Assembly: GCF_027812955.1 (NCBI RefSeq)
Contig: NZ_JAPYZV010000003.1
Span: forward strand, 124,001-188,000
Origin: Pedococcus sp. 5OH_020
GTDB lineage: Bacteria; Actinomycetota; Actinomycetes; Actinomycetales; Dermatophilaceae
Length of the DNA stretch: 64,000 bases
Direction of reading: 5' to 3'
Shown here in pieces: positions 10,565 to 19,439 of this stretch; position 1 is the first letter of the stretch; every line of letters starts with the position of its first letter. The notes below the pieces were generated by a model, which was not told the origin of the DNA, made no database searches, and was given only the letters and a program-made list of their open reading frames with translations. The position numbers were made by a program, and so were the translations under genes.

Positions 10565-11461
10565 GTGACCACGGTCGACGAGCGTCCCGCCAGGCTTGAC
10601 GTCGGAGTGGTCGGCGCGGGGCGGGTCGGCGCCGTCCTGGGTGCCGCGCTCCAGCGTGCGGGCCACCGGGTGGTGGCCGTCTCGGCCGTGAGCCAGGCGT
10701 CGCAGGCGCGAGCCGCCGAGCTCCTTCCCGGCGTGCCGGTACTGGCTCCGGACGAGGTGGTGCGCGGGGCTGAGCTGGTGGTCCTCGCCGTCCCGGACGA
10801 CGCGTTGGCCGACCTGGTCTCGGGACTCGCGTCGACGCACACGTGGCAGGCCGGCCAGCTCGTGGCGCACACCTCGGGCCGGCACGGGCTGGACGTGTAC
10901 GCCCCGGCGCTCGCGCAGCACGTCCTCGGCCTGGCGCTGCACCCCGTGATGACGTTCACCGGCACCACGGTGGACCTCGACCGTCTGGTGGACTGCTGCT
11001 TCGGCGTCACCTCGCCGGAACCGCTGCGGCCGGTGGCCGAGGCGCTGGTCCTGGAGCTGGGCGCCGAGCCGGTCTGGGTGGAGGACGCCTCGCGACCGCT
11101 GTACCACGCAGCGCTCGCGCACGGCGCGAACCACCTGGTGACGCTCGTGGCCCAGTCACTGCAGGCCCTGCGCGCCGCGGGCGTCGAGTCGCCCTCTCGG
11201 CTCCTGGAGCCACTGGTCGCCGCTGCCCTCGACAACTCGCTCCGCGCAGGTGACGCTGCCCTCACCGGCCCGGTGGCGCGCGGAGATGCCGGTACGGTGG
11301 CCGAGCACCTGCGACAGCTCCAGAGCCTCACTCCGGACATCCGTGCCACATATGTGGCCCTGGCACGGGCCACGGCGGAGCGAGCCCTGGCCAGTGGCCG
11401 CCTCAAGCCCCACGTCGCGGAGCCCCTGCTGGACATCCTCGCGAGCGATCAGGAGCGATAA
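10565..11461 (+). CDS. Rossmann-fold and DUF2520 domain protein
   Basis: Protein of 298 residues. The N-terminal half is an NAD(P)-binding Rossmann fold (VGVVGAGRVGAVLGAALQRAG, then VVLAVPDDALADLV and LVAHTSGRHGLDV). The C-terminal half is the helical DUF2520 domain (YHAALAHGANHLVTLV, ALTGPVARGDAGTV). The layout resembles 6-phosphogluconate dehydrogenase-like reductases such as pyrroline-5-carboxylate or ketopantoate reductase, but the substrate is unknown. The GTG start is chosen because it precedes the Rossmann strand by the usual distance. It abuts panC with no gap, and linkage to pan genes is common in actinobacteria, so a role near pantothenate synthesis is possible. Confidence 0.85.
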   Translation: MTTVDERPARLDVGVVGAGRVGAVLGAALQRAGHRVVAVSAVSQASQARAAELLPGVPVLAPDEVVRGAELVVLAVPDDALADLVSGLASTHTWQAGQLVAHTSGRHGLDVYAPALAQHVLGLALHPVMTFTGTTVDLDRLVDCCFGVTSPEPLRPVAEALVLELGAEPVWVEDASRPLYHAALAHGANHLVTLVAQSLQALRAAGVESPSRLLEPLVAAALDNSLRAGDAALTGPVARGDAGTVAEHLRQLQSLTPDIRATYVALARATAERALASGRLKPHVAEPLLDILASDQER

Positions 11462-12502
11462 GTGAGCAGCCAGACCGGTATGCCACCCGCGCACGACCCG
11501 TACGTCGTCGCCGACCCTGTCACGGGGGCTGTCGCCCACCCAGCCGGAGGCCTAGCCGGAGGACCAGCCGCCCCGCCGGCCAGGGCTGCCGGCGCAGCCG
11601 AGGTCGGTGGTCCCGTGGTGGCGCGCACGCGGGCCCAGCTCAGCGCCGCCCGGGGGAGCCTGACGGGCGGGGACGTCGCCGTCGTCATGACGATGGGAGC
11701 GCTGCACGAGGGTCATGCCGCGCTGATCCAGACGGCGCGCAAGCGCGCGGCCCACGTGGTGGTCACCATCTTCCTGAACCCGCTGCAGTTCGGCCCCCGC
11801 GAGGACCTCTCCCGCTACCCCAGGACCTTCGACTCCGACATGGAGATCTGCCGCGGCGCGGGGGTGGACCTGGTCTTCGCGCCCACGCCCGACGTCATCT
11901 ACCAGGACGGCGACCCCGGGGTGCGGATCTCCGCCGGACCGCTGGGCACTGTGCTCGAAGGCCAGGCCCGGCCCGGTCACTTCGACGGGATGCTGACCGT
12001 CGTGGCGAAGCTGCTGCACCTGACCCGCGCGGACAGCGCGTACTACGGCCAGAAGGACGCTCAACAGCTGCTGCTGATCCGGCGGATGGTCCGCGACCTC
12101 GACTTCCCCGTGGACGTCGTCTCGGTGCCGACGGTCCGGGAACCGGACGGTCTCGCCATGAGCAGTCGCAACACCTACCTCACCGAGTCGGATCGGGAGG
12201 TCGCGCTGTGCCTGTCCCGCGCTTTGCAGGCCGGGGCCGCTGCCGCCTCGGAAGGACCGTCGGCGATCCGGCGCGCAGCCCGCGCGGTCCTCGTACGTGA
12301 GCCGCTCGCACTCGTCGACTACCTCGTCCTGGTCCACCCCTCGACGCTCGAGGACGTGCCGGAGTGGTACCGCGGCGAGGCGCTCCTCGCCGTGGCGGGC
12401 CGGGTGGGCACCACCCGCCTCATCGACAACCTCCCCATCGACGTCGGGCCCGGGGGCGGTGCGCTCGAGGTCTTCTCGGACGTCTCCTCGGCCACCGGCT
12501 GA
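11462..12502 (+). CDS. panC: pantothenate synthetase
   Basis: Ligates pantoate and beta-alanine with ATP to give pantothenate, the CoA precursor. Motifs: [14 protein letters not shown] (HIGH-like ATP site), [23 protein letters not shown] and MSSRNTYL. The 346-residue protein has about 50 extra N-terminal residues rich in Ala, Gly and Pro before the usual start; the frame is open and GTG 11462 directly follows the upstream stop, so the extension may be real, though a start nearer VVARTRAQL cannot be excluded. It is followed 32 bases later by panD, which makes the beta-alanine substrate. Confidence 0.95.
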   Translation: MSSQTGMPPAHDPYVVADPVTGAVAHPAGGLAGGPAAPPARAAGAAEVGGPVVARTRAQLSAARGSLTGGDVAVVMTMGALHEGHAALIQTARKRAAHVVVTIFLNPLQFGPREDLSRYPRTFDSDMEICRGAGVDLVFAPTPDVIYQDGDPGVRISAGPLGTVLEGQARPGHFDGMLTVVAKLLHLTRADSAYYGQKDAQQLLLIRRMVRDLDFPVDVVSVPTVREPDGLAMSSRNTYLTESDREVALCLSRALQAGAAAASEGPSAIRRAARAVLVREPLALVDYLVLVHPSTLEDVPEWYRGEALLAVAGRVGTTRLIDNLPIDVGPGGGALEVFSDVSSATG

Positions 12503-12534
12503 GCCTCTCGCGGACTGGAAGCAAGGACCACGAC

Positions 12535-12960
12535 ATGCAGCGCTTCATGCTCTACGCCAAGATCCACCGCGCGACGGTCACCCAGGCCGACCTCCACTAC
12601 GTCGGATCGCTGACGATCGACCGTGACCTCATGGACGCTGCCGGGCTGCTCCCCGGAGAGCAGGTGGACGTCGTCGACGTCGACAACGGCACGCGCTTGA
12701 CGACGTACGCCATCGAGGGTGAGCGCGGTTCAGGCATCCTGTGTGTCAACGGCGCCGCCGCACGTCTGATCTCCCCGGGCGACACGGTGATCGTCATCGC
12801 GTATGCGGCGATGAGCGACGAGGAGGCACGCACGTTCGAGCCGCAGGTCGTCTTCGTGGACCGAGCCAACCGGATCATCGAGGTCGGTCATGACGGCGGG
12901 GACGTCCCCGAGGGGTTCGGGCTGAGGACTTCCGCGGTGACGCAGCGGGCCCATGGCTGA
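12535..12960 (+). CDS. panD: aspartate 1-decarboxylase
   Basis: Pyruvoyl enzyme that decarboxylates aspartate to beta-alanine for PanC. The 141-residue proenzyme has the self-cleavage site in HYVGSLTID (Gly-Ser, the Ser becoming the pyruvoyl group), the catalytic KIHRATVT near the N-terminus, and [12 protein letters not shown] and [14 protein letters not shown] 12535 follows a purine-rich GGAAGCAAGGA. The C-terminal tail after FVDRANRI is about 25 residues longer than the core. It overlaps nadB by 8 bases. Confidence 0.95.
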   Translation: MQRFMLYAKIHRATVTQADLHYVGSLTIDRDLMDAAGLLPGEQVDVVDVDNGTRLTTYAIEGERGSGILCVNGAAARLISPGDTVIVIAYAAMSDEEARTFEPQVVFVDRANRIIEVGHDGGDVPEGFGLRTSAVTQRAHG

Positions 12961-14701
12961 CGCCCACCCGCGCATCCCGCGGCGGCTCGTCGCCGCGGTC
13001 CCGGGGTGGACGACGTCCGCCGACGTCGTGGTGGTCGGCTCGGGGATCGCCGGCCTCACGACGGCGCTGCGGTTGCGCCAGCGGGTCGACCGGGTCCTGC
13101 TGGTGACGAAGACGGTGCTGAACGAAGGCTCGACGCAGTGGGCCCAGGGCGGCATCGCTGCGGCCTTGGACCCGGGAGACTCGCCTGCGGAACACCTGCA
13201 CGACACGCTCGTCGCCGGCTGCGGCCTCTGCGACGTCGGCGCCGTGACGGCCCTCGTCCACGAAGGCCCGGAGCGGGTGCGGGAGCTGGTCGCCCTCGGC
13301 GCGGAGTTCGACCTCGACGCGGAGGGCGAGCTCAAGCTCACCCGGGAGGGCGGTCACCGCCGGGACCGCATCGCGCACGCCGGCGGCGACGCCACGGGCA
13401 GGGAGATCTCACGGGCACTCATCGCGGCGCTGCACCGGGTGAAGGACGACCCGGGGATCGAGGTGATCGAGCACGCGCTGGTGGTGGACCTGCTGCAGGA
13501 CGACCGTTCGCGGGTGTGCGGGGTGACCCTGCACGTCATCGGCGAAGGGCAGATGGATGGTGTGGGGGCCGCCCTGTCCCGCGCCGTCGTCCTGGCCACC
13601 GGCGGCCTCGGACAGGTCTACTCCGCGACGACGAACCCGCCGGTGGCGACCGGCGACGGGATGGCTGCCGCCCTCCGCGCGGGCGCCGTGCTGGCCGATG
13701 TGGAGTTCGTGCAGTTCCATCCGACCGTGCTGTGGCTCGGTGCCGGCTCCAGCGGCCAGCAGCCGCTCATCTCGGAGGCCGTACGCGGCGAGGGGGCCTT
13801 CCTGGTCGACCGGGACGGGGTGCGCTTCATGAAGGGGCTCCATCCCCTGGCGGACCTCGCGCCCCGGGACGTGGTGTCGCGAGCGATCGTGGACCGGATG
13901 CGGGAGCTGGGAGAGGACCACGTCTTCCTCGACGCCCGGCACCTCGGGCGCGCATTCCTGGAGGAGCGGTTCCCGTCCATCGTCGCGAGGTGTCGTGAGC
14001 TCGGTTTCGACCCGGCCACCGACCTGCTGCCCGTGGCGCCGGCCCAGCACTATGCCAGCGGTGGGGTGCGCACAGACCTGCACGGCCGCTCCTGCCTGGA
14101 CGGCCTGTACGCGTGCGGAGAGGTGTCCTGCACGGGGGTCCACGGGGCGAACCGGCTGGCGTCCAACTCGCTGCTGGAGGGCCTGGTCTTCGCTCACCGG
14201 ATCGCGGACGACATCAGCGCTCGCCTGGCCGCCGGCGAGCTGCCGCAGGGGACCCCGGTCGCGACGGAGCAGACTCTGCCCTCGGCCGTCGCGGAGCTCG
14301 TACCCCTCGACGAGGGTGGCGTGGACCGGGCCGGTGACGGCGTGGCTCTGCTGGACGGCTCGGCGAGGGTCCAGGTCCAGGCCGCGATGACCCGAGGTTC
14401 CGGCGCAGTGCGCTCCGCGGAGTCCCTGGCCGCGGCAGCGGAGTCGCTCACCGCGCTGGCGGCAGCCGCCACCTCCACCGAGCCCAGCCCCGACTCCTGG
14501 GAGACCACGAACCTCCTGCACGTCGGGCAGGTGCTGACGCTGGCCGCAGCCCTCCGGGAGGAGACCCGAGGCGGGCACGTCCGCACGGACTACCCCGAGC
14601 AGGTCGACCCTCGGTGGCGCGTGCGTACCATCCTGGGACGACGGCCCGACGGGACCGTCGGCCATACCTTCGAACCCGTTGCCGCACAGGACCTCCTATG
14701 A
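12953..14701 (+). CDS. nadB: L-aspartate oxidase
   Basis: Flavoenzyme that oxidises aspartate to iminoaspartate, the first step of de novo NAD synthesis. The 582-residue protein has the FAD-binding [40 protein letters not shown], the QFHPT segment of the succinate dehydrogenase/fumarate reductase superfamily, [17 protein letters not shown], and a C-terminal helical domain. It overlaps panD and shares ATGA with nadC. No nadA is visible in the window, so quinolinate synthase must be encoded elsewhere. Confidence 0.95.
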   Translation: MADAHPRIPRRLVAAVPGWTTSADVVVVGSGIAGLTTALRLRQRVDRVLLVTKTVLNEGSTQWAQGGIAAALDPGDSPAEHLHDTLVAGCGLCDVGAVTALVHEGPERVRELVALGAEFDLDAEGELKLTREGGHRRDRIAHAGGDATGREISRALIAALHRVKDDPGIEVIEHALVVDLLQDDRSRVCGVTLHVIGEGQMDGVGAALSRAVVLATGGLGQVYSATTNPPVATGDGMAAALRAGAVLADVEFVQFHPTVLWLGAGSSGQQPLISEAVRGEGAFLVDRDGVRFMKGLHPLADLAPRDVVSRAIVDRMRELGEDHVFLDARHLGRAFLEERFPSIVARCRELGFDPATDLLPVAPAQHYASGGVRTDLHGRSCLDGLYACGEVSCTGVHGANRLASNSLLEGLVFAHRIADDISARLAAGELPQGTPVATEQTLPSAVAELVPLDEGGVDRAGDGVALLDGSARVQVQAAMTRGSGAVRSAESLAAAAESLTALAAAATSTEPSPDSWETTNLLHVGQVLTLAAALREETRGGHVRTDYPEQVDPRWRVRTILGRRPDGTVGHTFEPVAAQDLL

Positions 14702-14787
14702 CGGAACCACCCATGACCGGAACCACTATGACCGGAACCTCCATCAACGGACCGTCCATCACCGAACCTTCCATCACGGAGCTGCGC
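14698..14787 (+). repeat. 15-base in-frame tandem repeat at the nadC 5' end
   Basis: Six degenerate 15-base units, the first three starting ATGACSGAACC and the later ones ATCAMCGR, encode five-residue units. Copies two and three differ at only two positions (ACT versus TCC end). The unit length keeps frame, so copy-number change would add or remove five residues and one alternative start codon each time. Confidence 0.8.
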
Positions 14788-15684
14788 TTCCCCGAGGCCG
14801 ATGCTCGGCGGGTCCTCGCGGCTGCGCTGGACGAGGACCTGGGCGGGCCGGACGGTGTCGACGTGACCACCGTGGCCACCGTTCCCGCCCGCCAGGTGAG
14901 CACCGCGCACGTCGTCGCCCGGGCCGACGGCGTGGTCGCCGGTCTCCCCGTGCTGGAGCTGGCCTTCGGCGAGGTGGCGCGCCGGTCGGGGGCCGAGCCG
15001 CTGCGCGTGGAGCTTCGTCAGCGGGACGGCGCGCAGGTGGCCGCCGGGGAGGTCCTCGCCACCGTGACGGGGTCCACCCAGGTGACCCTCGTGGGCGAGC
15101 GGACCATGCTGAACCTCGTGTCGAGGCTCTCCGGCATCGCCACCCATACGCGGCAGTGGGCCCGCCGGCTGGAGGGGACCGGCGCGACGGTGCTCGACAC
15201 CCGCAAGACGACGCCGGGACTGCGGGCGCTGGAGAAGTACGCGGTGCGTGCGGGCGGCGGGACGAACAAGCGGATGGGCCTGTACGACGTAGCGATGATC
15301 AAGGACAACCACAAGCTGGCCGCGGGATCGTTGAGCAAGGCGTATGCCGCCGTGCAAGAGCGGTTCCCCGACGTCCCCGTCCAGGTGGAGGTCACCACGA
15401 CGCAGGAGGCCTTGGAGTCCGTGGCCGTCGGGGCCCGCTTCCTGCTCTGCGACAACATGTCCGTCGACGAGCTGCGGGCGACCGTCGAGGCGGTGCGGGC
15501 GACAGGGCAGCGGGTGGAGCTCGAGGCCACCGGCGGGCTGACGCTGGAGGTCGCGCGCGACTACGCCCTCACCGGCGTCGACTACCTCAGCGTCGGTGGC
15601 CTGACGCATTCCTCGCCGATCCTCGACATCGCCCTGGACCTTCTGGCGGACCCGTCCGGCGTCCAGGGCGCACCCACGCGGTAG
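14698..15684 (+). CDS. nadC: nicotinate-nucleotide diphosphorylase (carboxylating)
   Basis: Converts quinolinate and PRPP to nicotinate mononucleotide. The family core begins near residue 28 (LRFPEADARRVLAAALDEDLG) and contains LVGERTMLNLVSRLSG, DTRKTTPGLRALEKYAV, GGGTNKRMGLYD, IKDNHKLAAG and EATGGLTLE. The first 30 residues are a pentapeptide repeat ([30 protein letters not shown]) from a 15-base DNA repeat at 14698-14787. Any of the three ATGs in the repeat could serve as start; 14698 is chosen for the ATGA overlap with nadB. Confidence 0.94.
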   Translation: MTEPPMTGTTMTGTSINGPSITEPSITELRFPEADARRVLAAALDEDLGGPDGVDVTTVATVPARQVSTAHVVARADGVVAGLPVLELAFGEVARRSGAEPLRVELRQRDGAQVAAGEVLATVTGSTQVTLVGERTMLNLVSRLSGIATHTRQWARRLEGTGATVLDTRKTTPGLRALEKYAVRAGGGTNKRMGLYDVAMIKDNHKLAAGSLSKAYAAVQERFPDVPVQVEVTTTQEALESVAVGARFLLCDNMSVDELRATVEAVRATGQRVELEATGGLTLEVARDYALTGVDYLSVGGLTHSSPILDIALDLLADPSGVQGAPTR

Positions 15685-15697
15685 GTACCCTTTGCGG

Positions 15698-17215
15698 GTG
15701 AGTGAGACCCCCGGCGCGACCGCGACCGCTGTGCCCGACGTCGACCTTCCCGAGCAGCTCAAGGTCCGTCGCGAGAAGCGGGACCGGCTCCTCGCCGAGG
15801 GCCGCGAGCCGCACCCCGTCGCCGTTCCGCGGACCCATACGCTGGCGGAGGTCCGCGAGCAGTGGTCCCACCTGGAGACCGGCGAGGAGACGCACGACGT
15901 GGTCGGGGTAGCCGGCCGGGTCATCTTCATCCGCAACACGGGCAAGCTCGCCTTCGCCACCCTCCAGGAGGGACCCGGGACCCGGCTCCAGGTGATGCTC
16001 AGCCTGGCCGAGGTGGGTCCCGAGGCGCTGGCGGCGTGGAAGTCCGAGGTCGACCTGGGGGACCACGTCTTCGTAGAGGGTCGGGTGATCTCTTCGCGCC
16101 GCGGTGAGCTGTCGGTGATGGCGAGCCGCTGGGAGATGGCGTCGAAGGCACTGCGCCCGCTGCCGGTGCTGCACAAGGACCTCTCCGAGGAGTCCAGGGT
16201 CCGCCAGCGCTACGCCGACCTCATCGTCCGCCAGGAGGCGCGGGACATGGTGCGGACGAAGGCGCGGGCGCTCGCTGCGATCCGCGCCGTGCTGGACGCC
16301 CAGGGTTATCTCGAGGTCGAGACCCCGGTGCTGCAGCTCGTGCACGGAGGCGCGGCGGCTCGTCCGTTCACCACCCACCTGAACGCCTTCGACCAGGACA
16401 TGACCCTGCGGATCGCCCTAGAGCTCAACCTGAAGAAGGCCGTCGTCGGGGGCGTCGACCGGGTCTACGAGATGGGCCGGATCTTCCGCAACGAAGGCGT
16501 GGACGCCACCCACAGCCCCGAGTTCACCATGCTGGAGGCATACCAGGCCTACGGTGACCAGACCAGCATCGCTGCGCTGATGCGCGACCTGTACCTCGGT
16601 GTTGCGGACGCTCTCGGCTCGCGCACGGTCCAGACCGACGCCGGGACGGTGGACCTCGACGGTGAGTGGCGCTGGCTGCCGGTGTACGACGCGGTCTCGG
16701 AGAGGGTTGGCGAGAGGGTGACCCTGGACACCGACCTGGAGACGCTGCGCGGGTATGCCGCGCGGCACGGGGTCCCGGTGGACCCCGCCTGGGACAAGGA
16801 CAAGGTGTTCCTCGAGCTGCTCGGTGAGCTCGTGGAGCGGACCCTGCTGCAGCCGACCTTCCTGTGCGACTACCCCGCAGTCGCACAGCCCCTGGCGCGC
16901 CCCCACCGCAGCAAGCCGGGGCTGATCGAGGCCTGGGACCTGGTCATCGCAGGCGTCGAGCGCGGCACCGGCTTCTCGGAGCTGGTCGACCCCGTGATCC
17001 AGCGTCAGGTGCTCACGGCACAGTCGGTCCGGGCGGCCGGGGGCGACCCGGAGGCGATGCAGCTCGATGAGGACTTCCTGCGGGCGCTGGAGTACGGCGC
17101 CCCGCCGATGGGTGGGCTGGGGCTGGGCATCGACCGCCTCGTCATGTTCTTCACCGGCGCCAACATCCGCGAGACGATTCTCTTTCCGCACCTCAAGCCG
17201 GAGGACAGGCGATGA
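15698..17215 (+). CDS. lysS: lysyl-tRNA synthetase, class II
   Basis: Charges tRNA-Lys. The 505-residue protein has an N-terminal anticodon-binding OB fold (VVGVAGRVIFIRNTGKLAF, EGRVISSRRGELSVMA), linker RVRQRYADLIV, motif 1 with VLDAQGYLEVETPVLQ, motif 2 YEMGRIFRNEGVDATHSPEF and motif 3 GLGLGIDRLVMFFT. GTG 15698 is preferred to TTG 15692; only two residues differ. The linker between motifs 2 and 3 is of the compact bacterial type. The gene lies 13 bases after nadC and overlaps the next small gene by 4 bases. Confidence 0.95.
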   Translation: MSETPGATATAVPDVDLPEQLKVRREKRDRLLAEGREPHPVAVPRTHTLAEVREQWSHLETGEETHDVVGVAGRVIFIRNTGKLAFATLQEGPGTRLQVMLSLAEVGPEALAAWKSEVDLGDHVFVEGRVISSRRGELSVMASRWEMASKALRPLPVLHKDLSEESRVRQRYADLIVRQEARDMVRTKARALAAIRAVLDAQGYLEVETPVLQLVHGGAAARPFTTHLNAFDQDMTLRIALELNLKKAVVGGVDRVYEMGRIFRNEGVDATHSPEFTMLEAYQAYGDQTSIAALMRDLYLGVADALGSRTVQTDAGTVDLDGEWRWLPVYDAVSERVGERVTLDTDLETLRGYAARHGVPVDPAWDKDKVFLELLGELVERTLLQPTFLCDYPAVAQPLARPHRSKPGLIEAWDLVIAGVERGTGFSELVDPVIQRQVLTAQSVRAAGGDPEAMQLDEDFLRALEYGAPPMGGLGLGIDRLVMFFTGANIRETILFPHLKPEDRR

Positions 17216-17412
17216 ATGCGTTCTGGCCCTATGTCGCCGCACTGATTCCCTCAGCCGGTGTCGGATTCCTCTTCTGGCTCGTTATCAAGAACCTCGTGGA
17301 GGGGGACCGCAAAGAGCGTCTCGCGCATTCACAGTGGGAGGCGAGCCAGGACCGTCTGCATCGCGAGGAGCGAAATTCAACTTCTCCTCCGGAAAGTGAA
17401 CAGAAGGGTTAG
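17212..17412 (+). CDS. small single-pass membrane protein
   Basis: Protein of 66 residues: one hydrophobic helix (YVAALIPSAGVGFLFWLVIK, residues about 7-26), then a charged, helical, cytoplasm-like tail (EGDRKERLAHSQWEASQDRLH). Start ATG 17212 overlaps the lysS stop (ATGA). Position between lysS and lsr2 is shared by similar small proteins in other actinobacteria. No function is known. Base composition falls here: codons such as ATT, AAA, TCA and GAA appear more often than in neighbouring genes. Confidence 0.8.
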   Translation: MNAFWPYVAALIPSAGVGFLFWLVIKNLVEGDRKERLAHSQWEASQDRLHREERNSTSPPESEQKG

Positions 17413-17422
17413 TGAATCTCTT

Positions 17423-17450
17423 TTGCGAATAGCCGGTGGCCCGCTAGTTT
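17423..17450 (+). promoter_or_regulatory. putative sigma-A-type promoter of lsr2
   Basis: A TTGCGA hexamer (17423-17428) and TAGTTT (17445-17450) are separated by 16 bases in the AT-richer gap before lsr2. The -10 element ends 35 bases before the ATG. The ribosome binding site GGAGAGGA lies at 17472-17479. Assignment is by eye only. Confidence 0.4.
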
Positions 17451-17485
17451 GGGGCCGCCCCATTCGCTATCGGAGAGGAACCCGC

Positions 17486-17815
17486 ATGGCTCAGCGCGTA
17501 AGTATCGTTCTCGAGGACGACCTGGACGGAAGTCCCGCCGAGGAGACGGTGACCTTCGCACTCGACGGTGTGAGCTACGAGATCGACCTCAGCTCTGCGA
17601 ATGCAGAAAACTTGCGCGACGCCCTCGCTCCTTATGTCGGCCATGCTCGTCGCGCGTCCGGAAGGCGTTCTCCGGGCCGGTCGGGTGGGGGTCGCCAGTC
17701 CGGAAAGCGCGACCTTGTCGACGTTCGCGAGTGGGCGCGAAAGAATGGGCACAAGGTGAGCGACCGCGGACGTATTTCTGCCGAGGTGCAAGCGGCGTAC
17801 GACAAGGCCCACTGA
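17486..17815 (+). CDS. lsr2: Lsr2 nucleoid-associated xenogeneic silencer
   Basis: H-NS-like actinobacterial protein that oligomerises and binds AT-rich DNA minor grooves. The 109 residues contain the N-terminal dimerisation domain (MAQRVSIVLEDDLDGSPAEETVTFALDGV in part, YEIDLSSANAENLRDAL), a basic Ser/Gly/Arg linker, and the DNA-binding domain (REWARKNGHKVSDRGRIS) with the RGR AT-hook-like motif. ATG 17486 follows a good ribosome binding site. A typical-length, intact copy. It has its own putative promoter and follows the lysS cluster. Confidence 0.96.
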   Translation: MAQRVSIVLEDDLDGSPAEETVTFALDGVSYEIDLSSANAENLRDALAPYVGHARRASGRRSPGRSGGGRQSGKRDLVDVREWARKNGHKVSDRGRISAEVQAAYDKAH

Positions 17816-18029
17816 CTCGGCTCCCTACGCGTTCTCGCTGGCCCGCCTCCTTGCGCTCGAGGTCCCGTGGTGGCGCGTCGCCGCGGCGACCGATGCGGAG
17901 CCGGACCTCGCGTGGTCGTGGGCCGGCATCGTCACCGGTCAGCGTGCCGGGGCAGACCCCACGGAGCCATGGCGCGCGCGGCTGAGCGACGGCACCGCTC
18001 GGCAGTACGGCCGCAGGCCGCCGCCTGCC

Positions 18030-18479
18030 ATGCCTGCCGCCTTCGTGCTGCAGTGGTGCCTGGAGGTTCCGGCCACGGTCGGGGCGTATGCCGCCCTCCA
18101 CGGCGCTTGGTTCGTCGACCCCGCGACGTGCGGCCTCAGCTTCCGGACCGACCCGGCCGGGCACTACCCGGCCCAGGTCCAGCTCCGGTCGGTCGAGCCG
18201 GGTGCGCCCTCGTCCGTCCAGCGCCTCGAGGAGAACCGAGCGGCCTACCTGGAGGCGGCCCGGGAGCTGGCGCTCGGCTACCGGCCCGGGGTCGCGCTGG
18301 GACGGCGTACACGGTCTGCCATGGTCGAGGACATGTGGGACGGCGCGGTGGCCCGCGCCACGGGTGCCGGGCCACCGCCGCGCGGATCGTGCTGCTTCAT
18401 CTACACGCTCCCCGGTGCCCACGAGTGCGCCGGCTGCCCCCGTGGAGGTGGGCCGAAAGGGAGCTCAGGCGGCAGGTAG
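18030..18479 (+). CDS. FhuF-like (2Fe-2S) protein; real N-terminus unclear
   Basis: The C-terminus carries the FhuF-type iron-sulfur motif Cys-Cys-x10-Cys-x2-Cys (CCFIYTLPGAHECAGCPR), as in ferric-siderophore reductases. From ATG 18030 the protein is 149 residues. However, the same frame stays open back to a stop at 17757-17759, and its translation (PYAFSLARLLALEVPWWRV, WSWAGIVTGQRAGADP) looks coding with strong GC at third positions, yet contains no ATG, GTG or TTG before 18030. Either a rare start codon is used just after lsr2, or the 5' end has been damaged and this is a decaying gene. The stop codon lies in the first copy of a 16-base tandem repeat. Confidence 0.6.
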   Translation: MPAAFVLQWCLEVPATVGAYAALHGAWFVDPATCGLSFRTDPAGHYPAQVQLRSVEPGAPSSVQRLEENRAAYLEAARELALGYRPGVALGRRTRSAMVEDMWDGAVARATGAGPPPRGSCCFIYTLPGAHECAGCPRGGGPKGSSGGR

Positions 18480-18526
18480 CTCAGGCGGCAGGTAGCTCAG
18501 GCGGCAGGTAGCTCAGGCGGCAGGGG
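18463..18526. repeat. 16-base tandem repeat, four copies
   Basis: Unit GCTCAGGCGGCAGGTA occurs at 18463-18478, 18479-18494 and 18495-18510 without change, then 18511-18526 ending GGGG. Because 16 is not a multiple of three, each copy shifts frame; each TAG in the unit closes a different frame. It forms the 3' end of the FhuF-like gene and fills the gap to the convergent polymerase gene. Confidence 0.9.
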
Positions 18527-18563
18527 CCGGCGCAGCCGGGAGCCGGCTCGGTGAGGGTCCGCC

Positions 18564-19439
18564 TCACTCGCGAGACAGCAGACCCGCCACCAGGTCACCG
18601 TCTCTCTCAAGCCGGTCGAGCACCTCGTCGAACATGAGCTGCTCGAGCGCCTGGCCCTCGGCGCCCGCCTCCACCTCGTCCCAGGAACGCGGGGCCGCCA
18701 CAGTGGGGGTCGTCCGGCCCCTCAGCGAGTACGGGCAGATGGTGGTCTTCGCGGCCACGTTCTGGCTCCAGTCGAGGAAGATCTTGCCGGGGCGCAGCGA
18801 CTTCGTCATCTTCCACAGGATGAGGTCGGGGTGCTTCTTGGTGAGCTCCTGTGCGAGCTGCTGGGCAAGGTCGCGAGTCTGGTCCGAGGTGAGGTCACCG
18901 GGGAGCCCCGCGTACAGCTGCATGCCCTTGCTCCCGCTGGTGACGGGGAAGGTCTCCAGCCCCAGCTCGGCGAGGCGGTCCCTGACCATGACGGCCACCT
19001 GCGCGCACTCGCGCAGGCCCGCGCCGGTCCCGGGGTCCAGGTCGATGACGAGACGGTCCGGGCGGCCGCGGCCGCCCTCCGGCGAGACGGTCCACTGGGG
19101 GATGTGCAGCTCGATGGAGTTGAGGTTCACCAGGTAGGTCAGCTGGGCGAGGTCCTCGACCATCGGGTAGGTGACATCGTCGATCCGCACCCGCGGCAGC
19201 CAGCTCGGCGCGCCGGAGGGGATGTTCTTCTCGAAGAAGCTCTGGTCCCCGACCCCGTGCGGCCACCGCACCCGGGTCAGCGCGCGTCCCGCTAGGTGCG
19301 GGAGGATGACGTCCGCCACCTCGGCGTAGTAGCTGAGCACCTCCCCCTTGGTGGTCTCCGTCGCCGGGTACAGCAGCTTGTCCAGGCTGGTGAGCTTGAG
19401 CTTGCGGCCCTCGACGAGGACCGAGGCGTTCTCCGTCAC
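18564..19439 (-). CDS. LigD-type primase-polymerase domain protein (NHEJ)
   Basis: Stand-alone archaeo-eukaryotic-primase-type polymerase of 291 residues, equivalent to the polymerase domain of LigD, which adds nucleotides during end joining. Motifs: KLTSLDKLLYPATETTKGEVL, RWPHGVGDQSFFEKN, VIDLDPGTGAGL (metal-binding DxD) and FPVTSGSKGMQLYAGL. GTG 19439 overlaps the stop of the upstream ligase gene (GTGA). With the ligase and the divergent ku gene it forms a complete but split NHEJ set. The upstream extension of this frame is a shadow of the ligase gene. Confidence 0.92.
   Translation of the reverse strand: MTENASVLVEGRKLKLTSLDKLLYPATETTKGEVLSYYAEVADVILPHLAGRALTRVRWPHGVGDQSFFEKNIPSGAPSWLPRVRIDDVTYPMVEDLAQLTYLVNLNSIELHIPQWTVSPEGGRGRPDRLVIDLDPGTGAGLRECAQVAVMVRDRLAELGLETFPVTSGSKGMQLYAGLPGDLTSDQTRDLAQQLAQELTKKHPDLILWKMTKSLRPGKIFLDWSQNVAAKTTICPYSLRGRTTPTVAAPRSWDEVEAGAEGQALEQLMFDEVLDRLERDGDLVAGLLSRE

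Noticed and set aside
13409-14665. Long minus-strand open frame opposite nadB
   Set aside because: Antisense shadow; no recognisable motif, and nadB is unambiguous.
18463-18526. CRISPR-like array
   Set aside because: Units are contiguous without spacers and only 16 bases long, and no cas gene is present. The same applies to 35931-36050.
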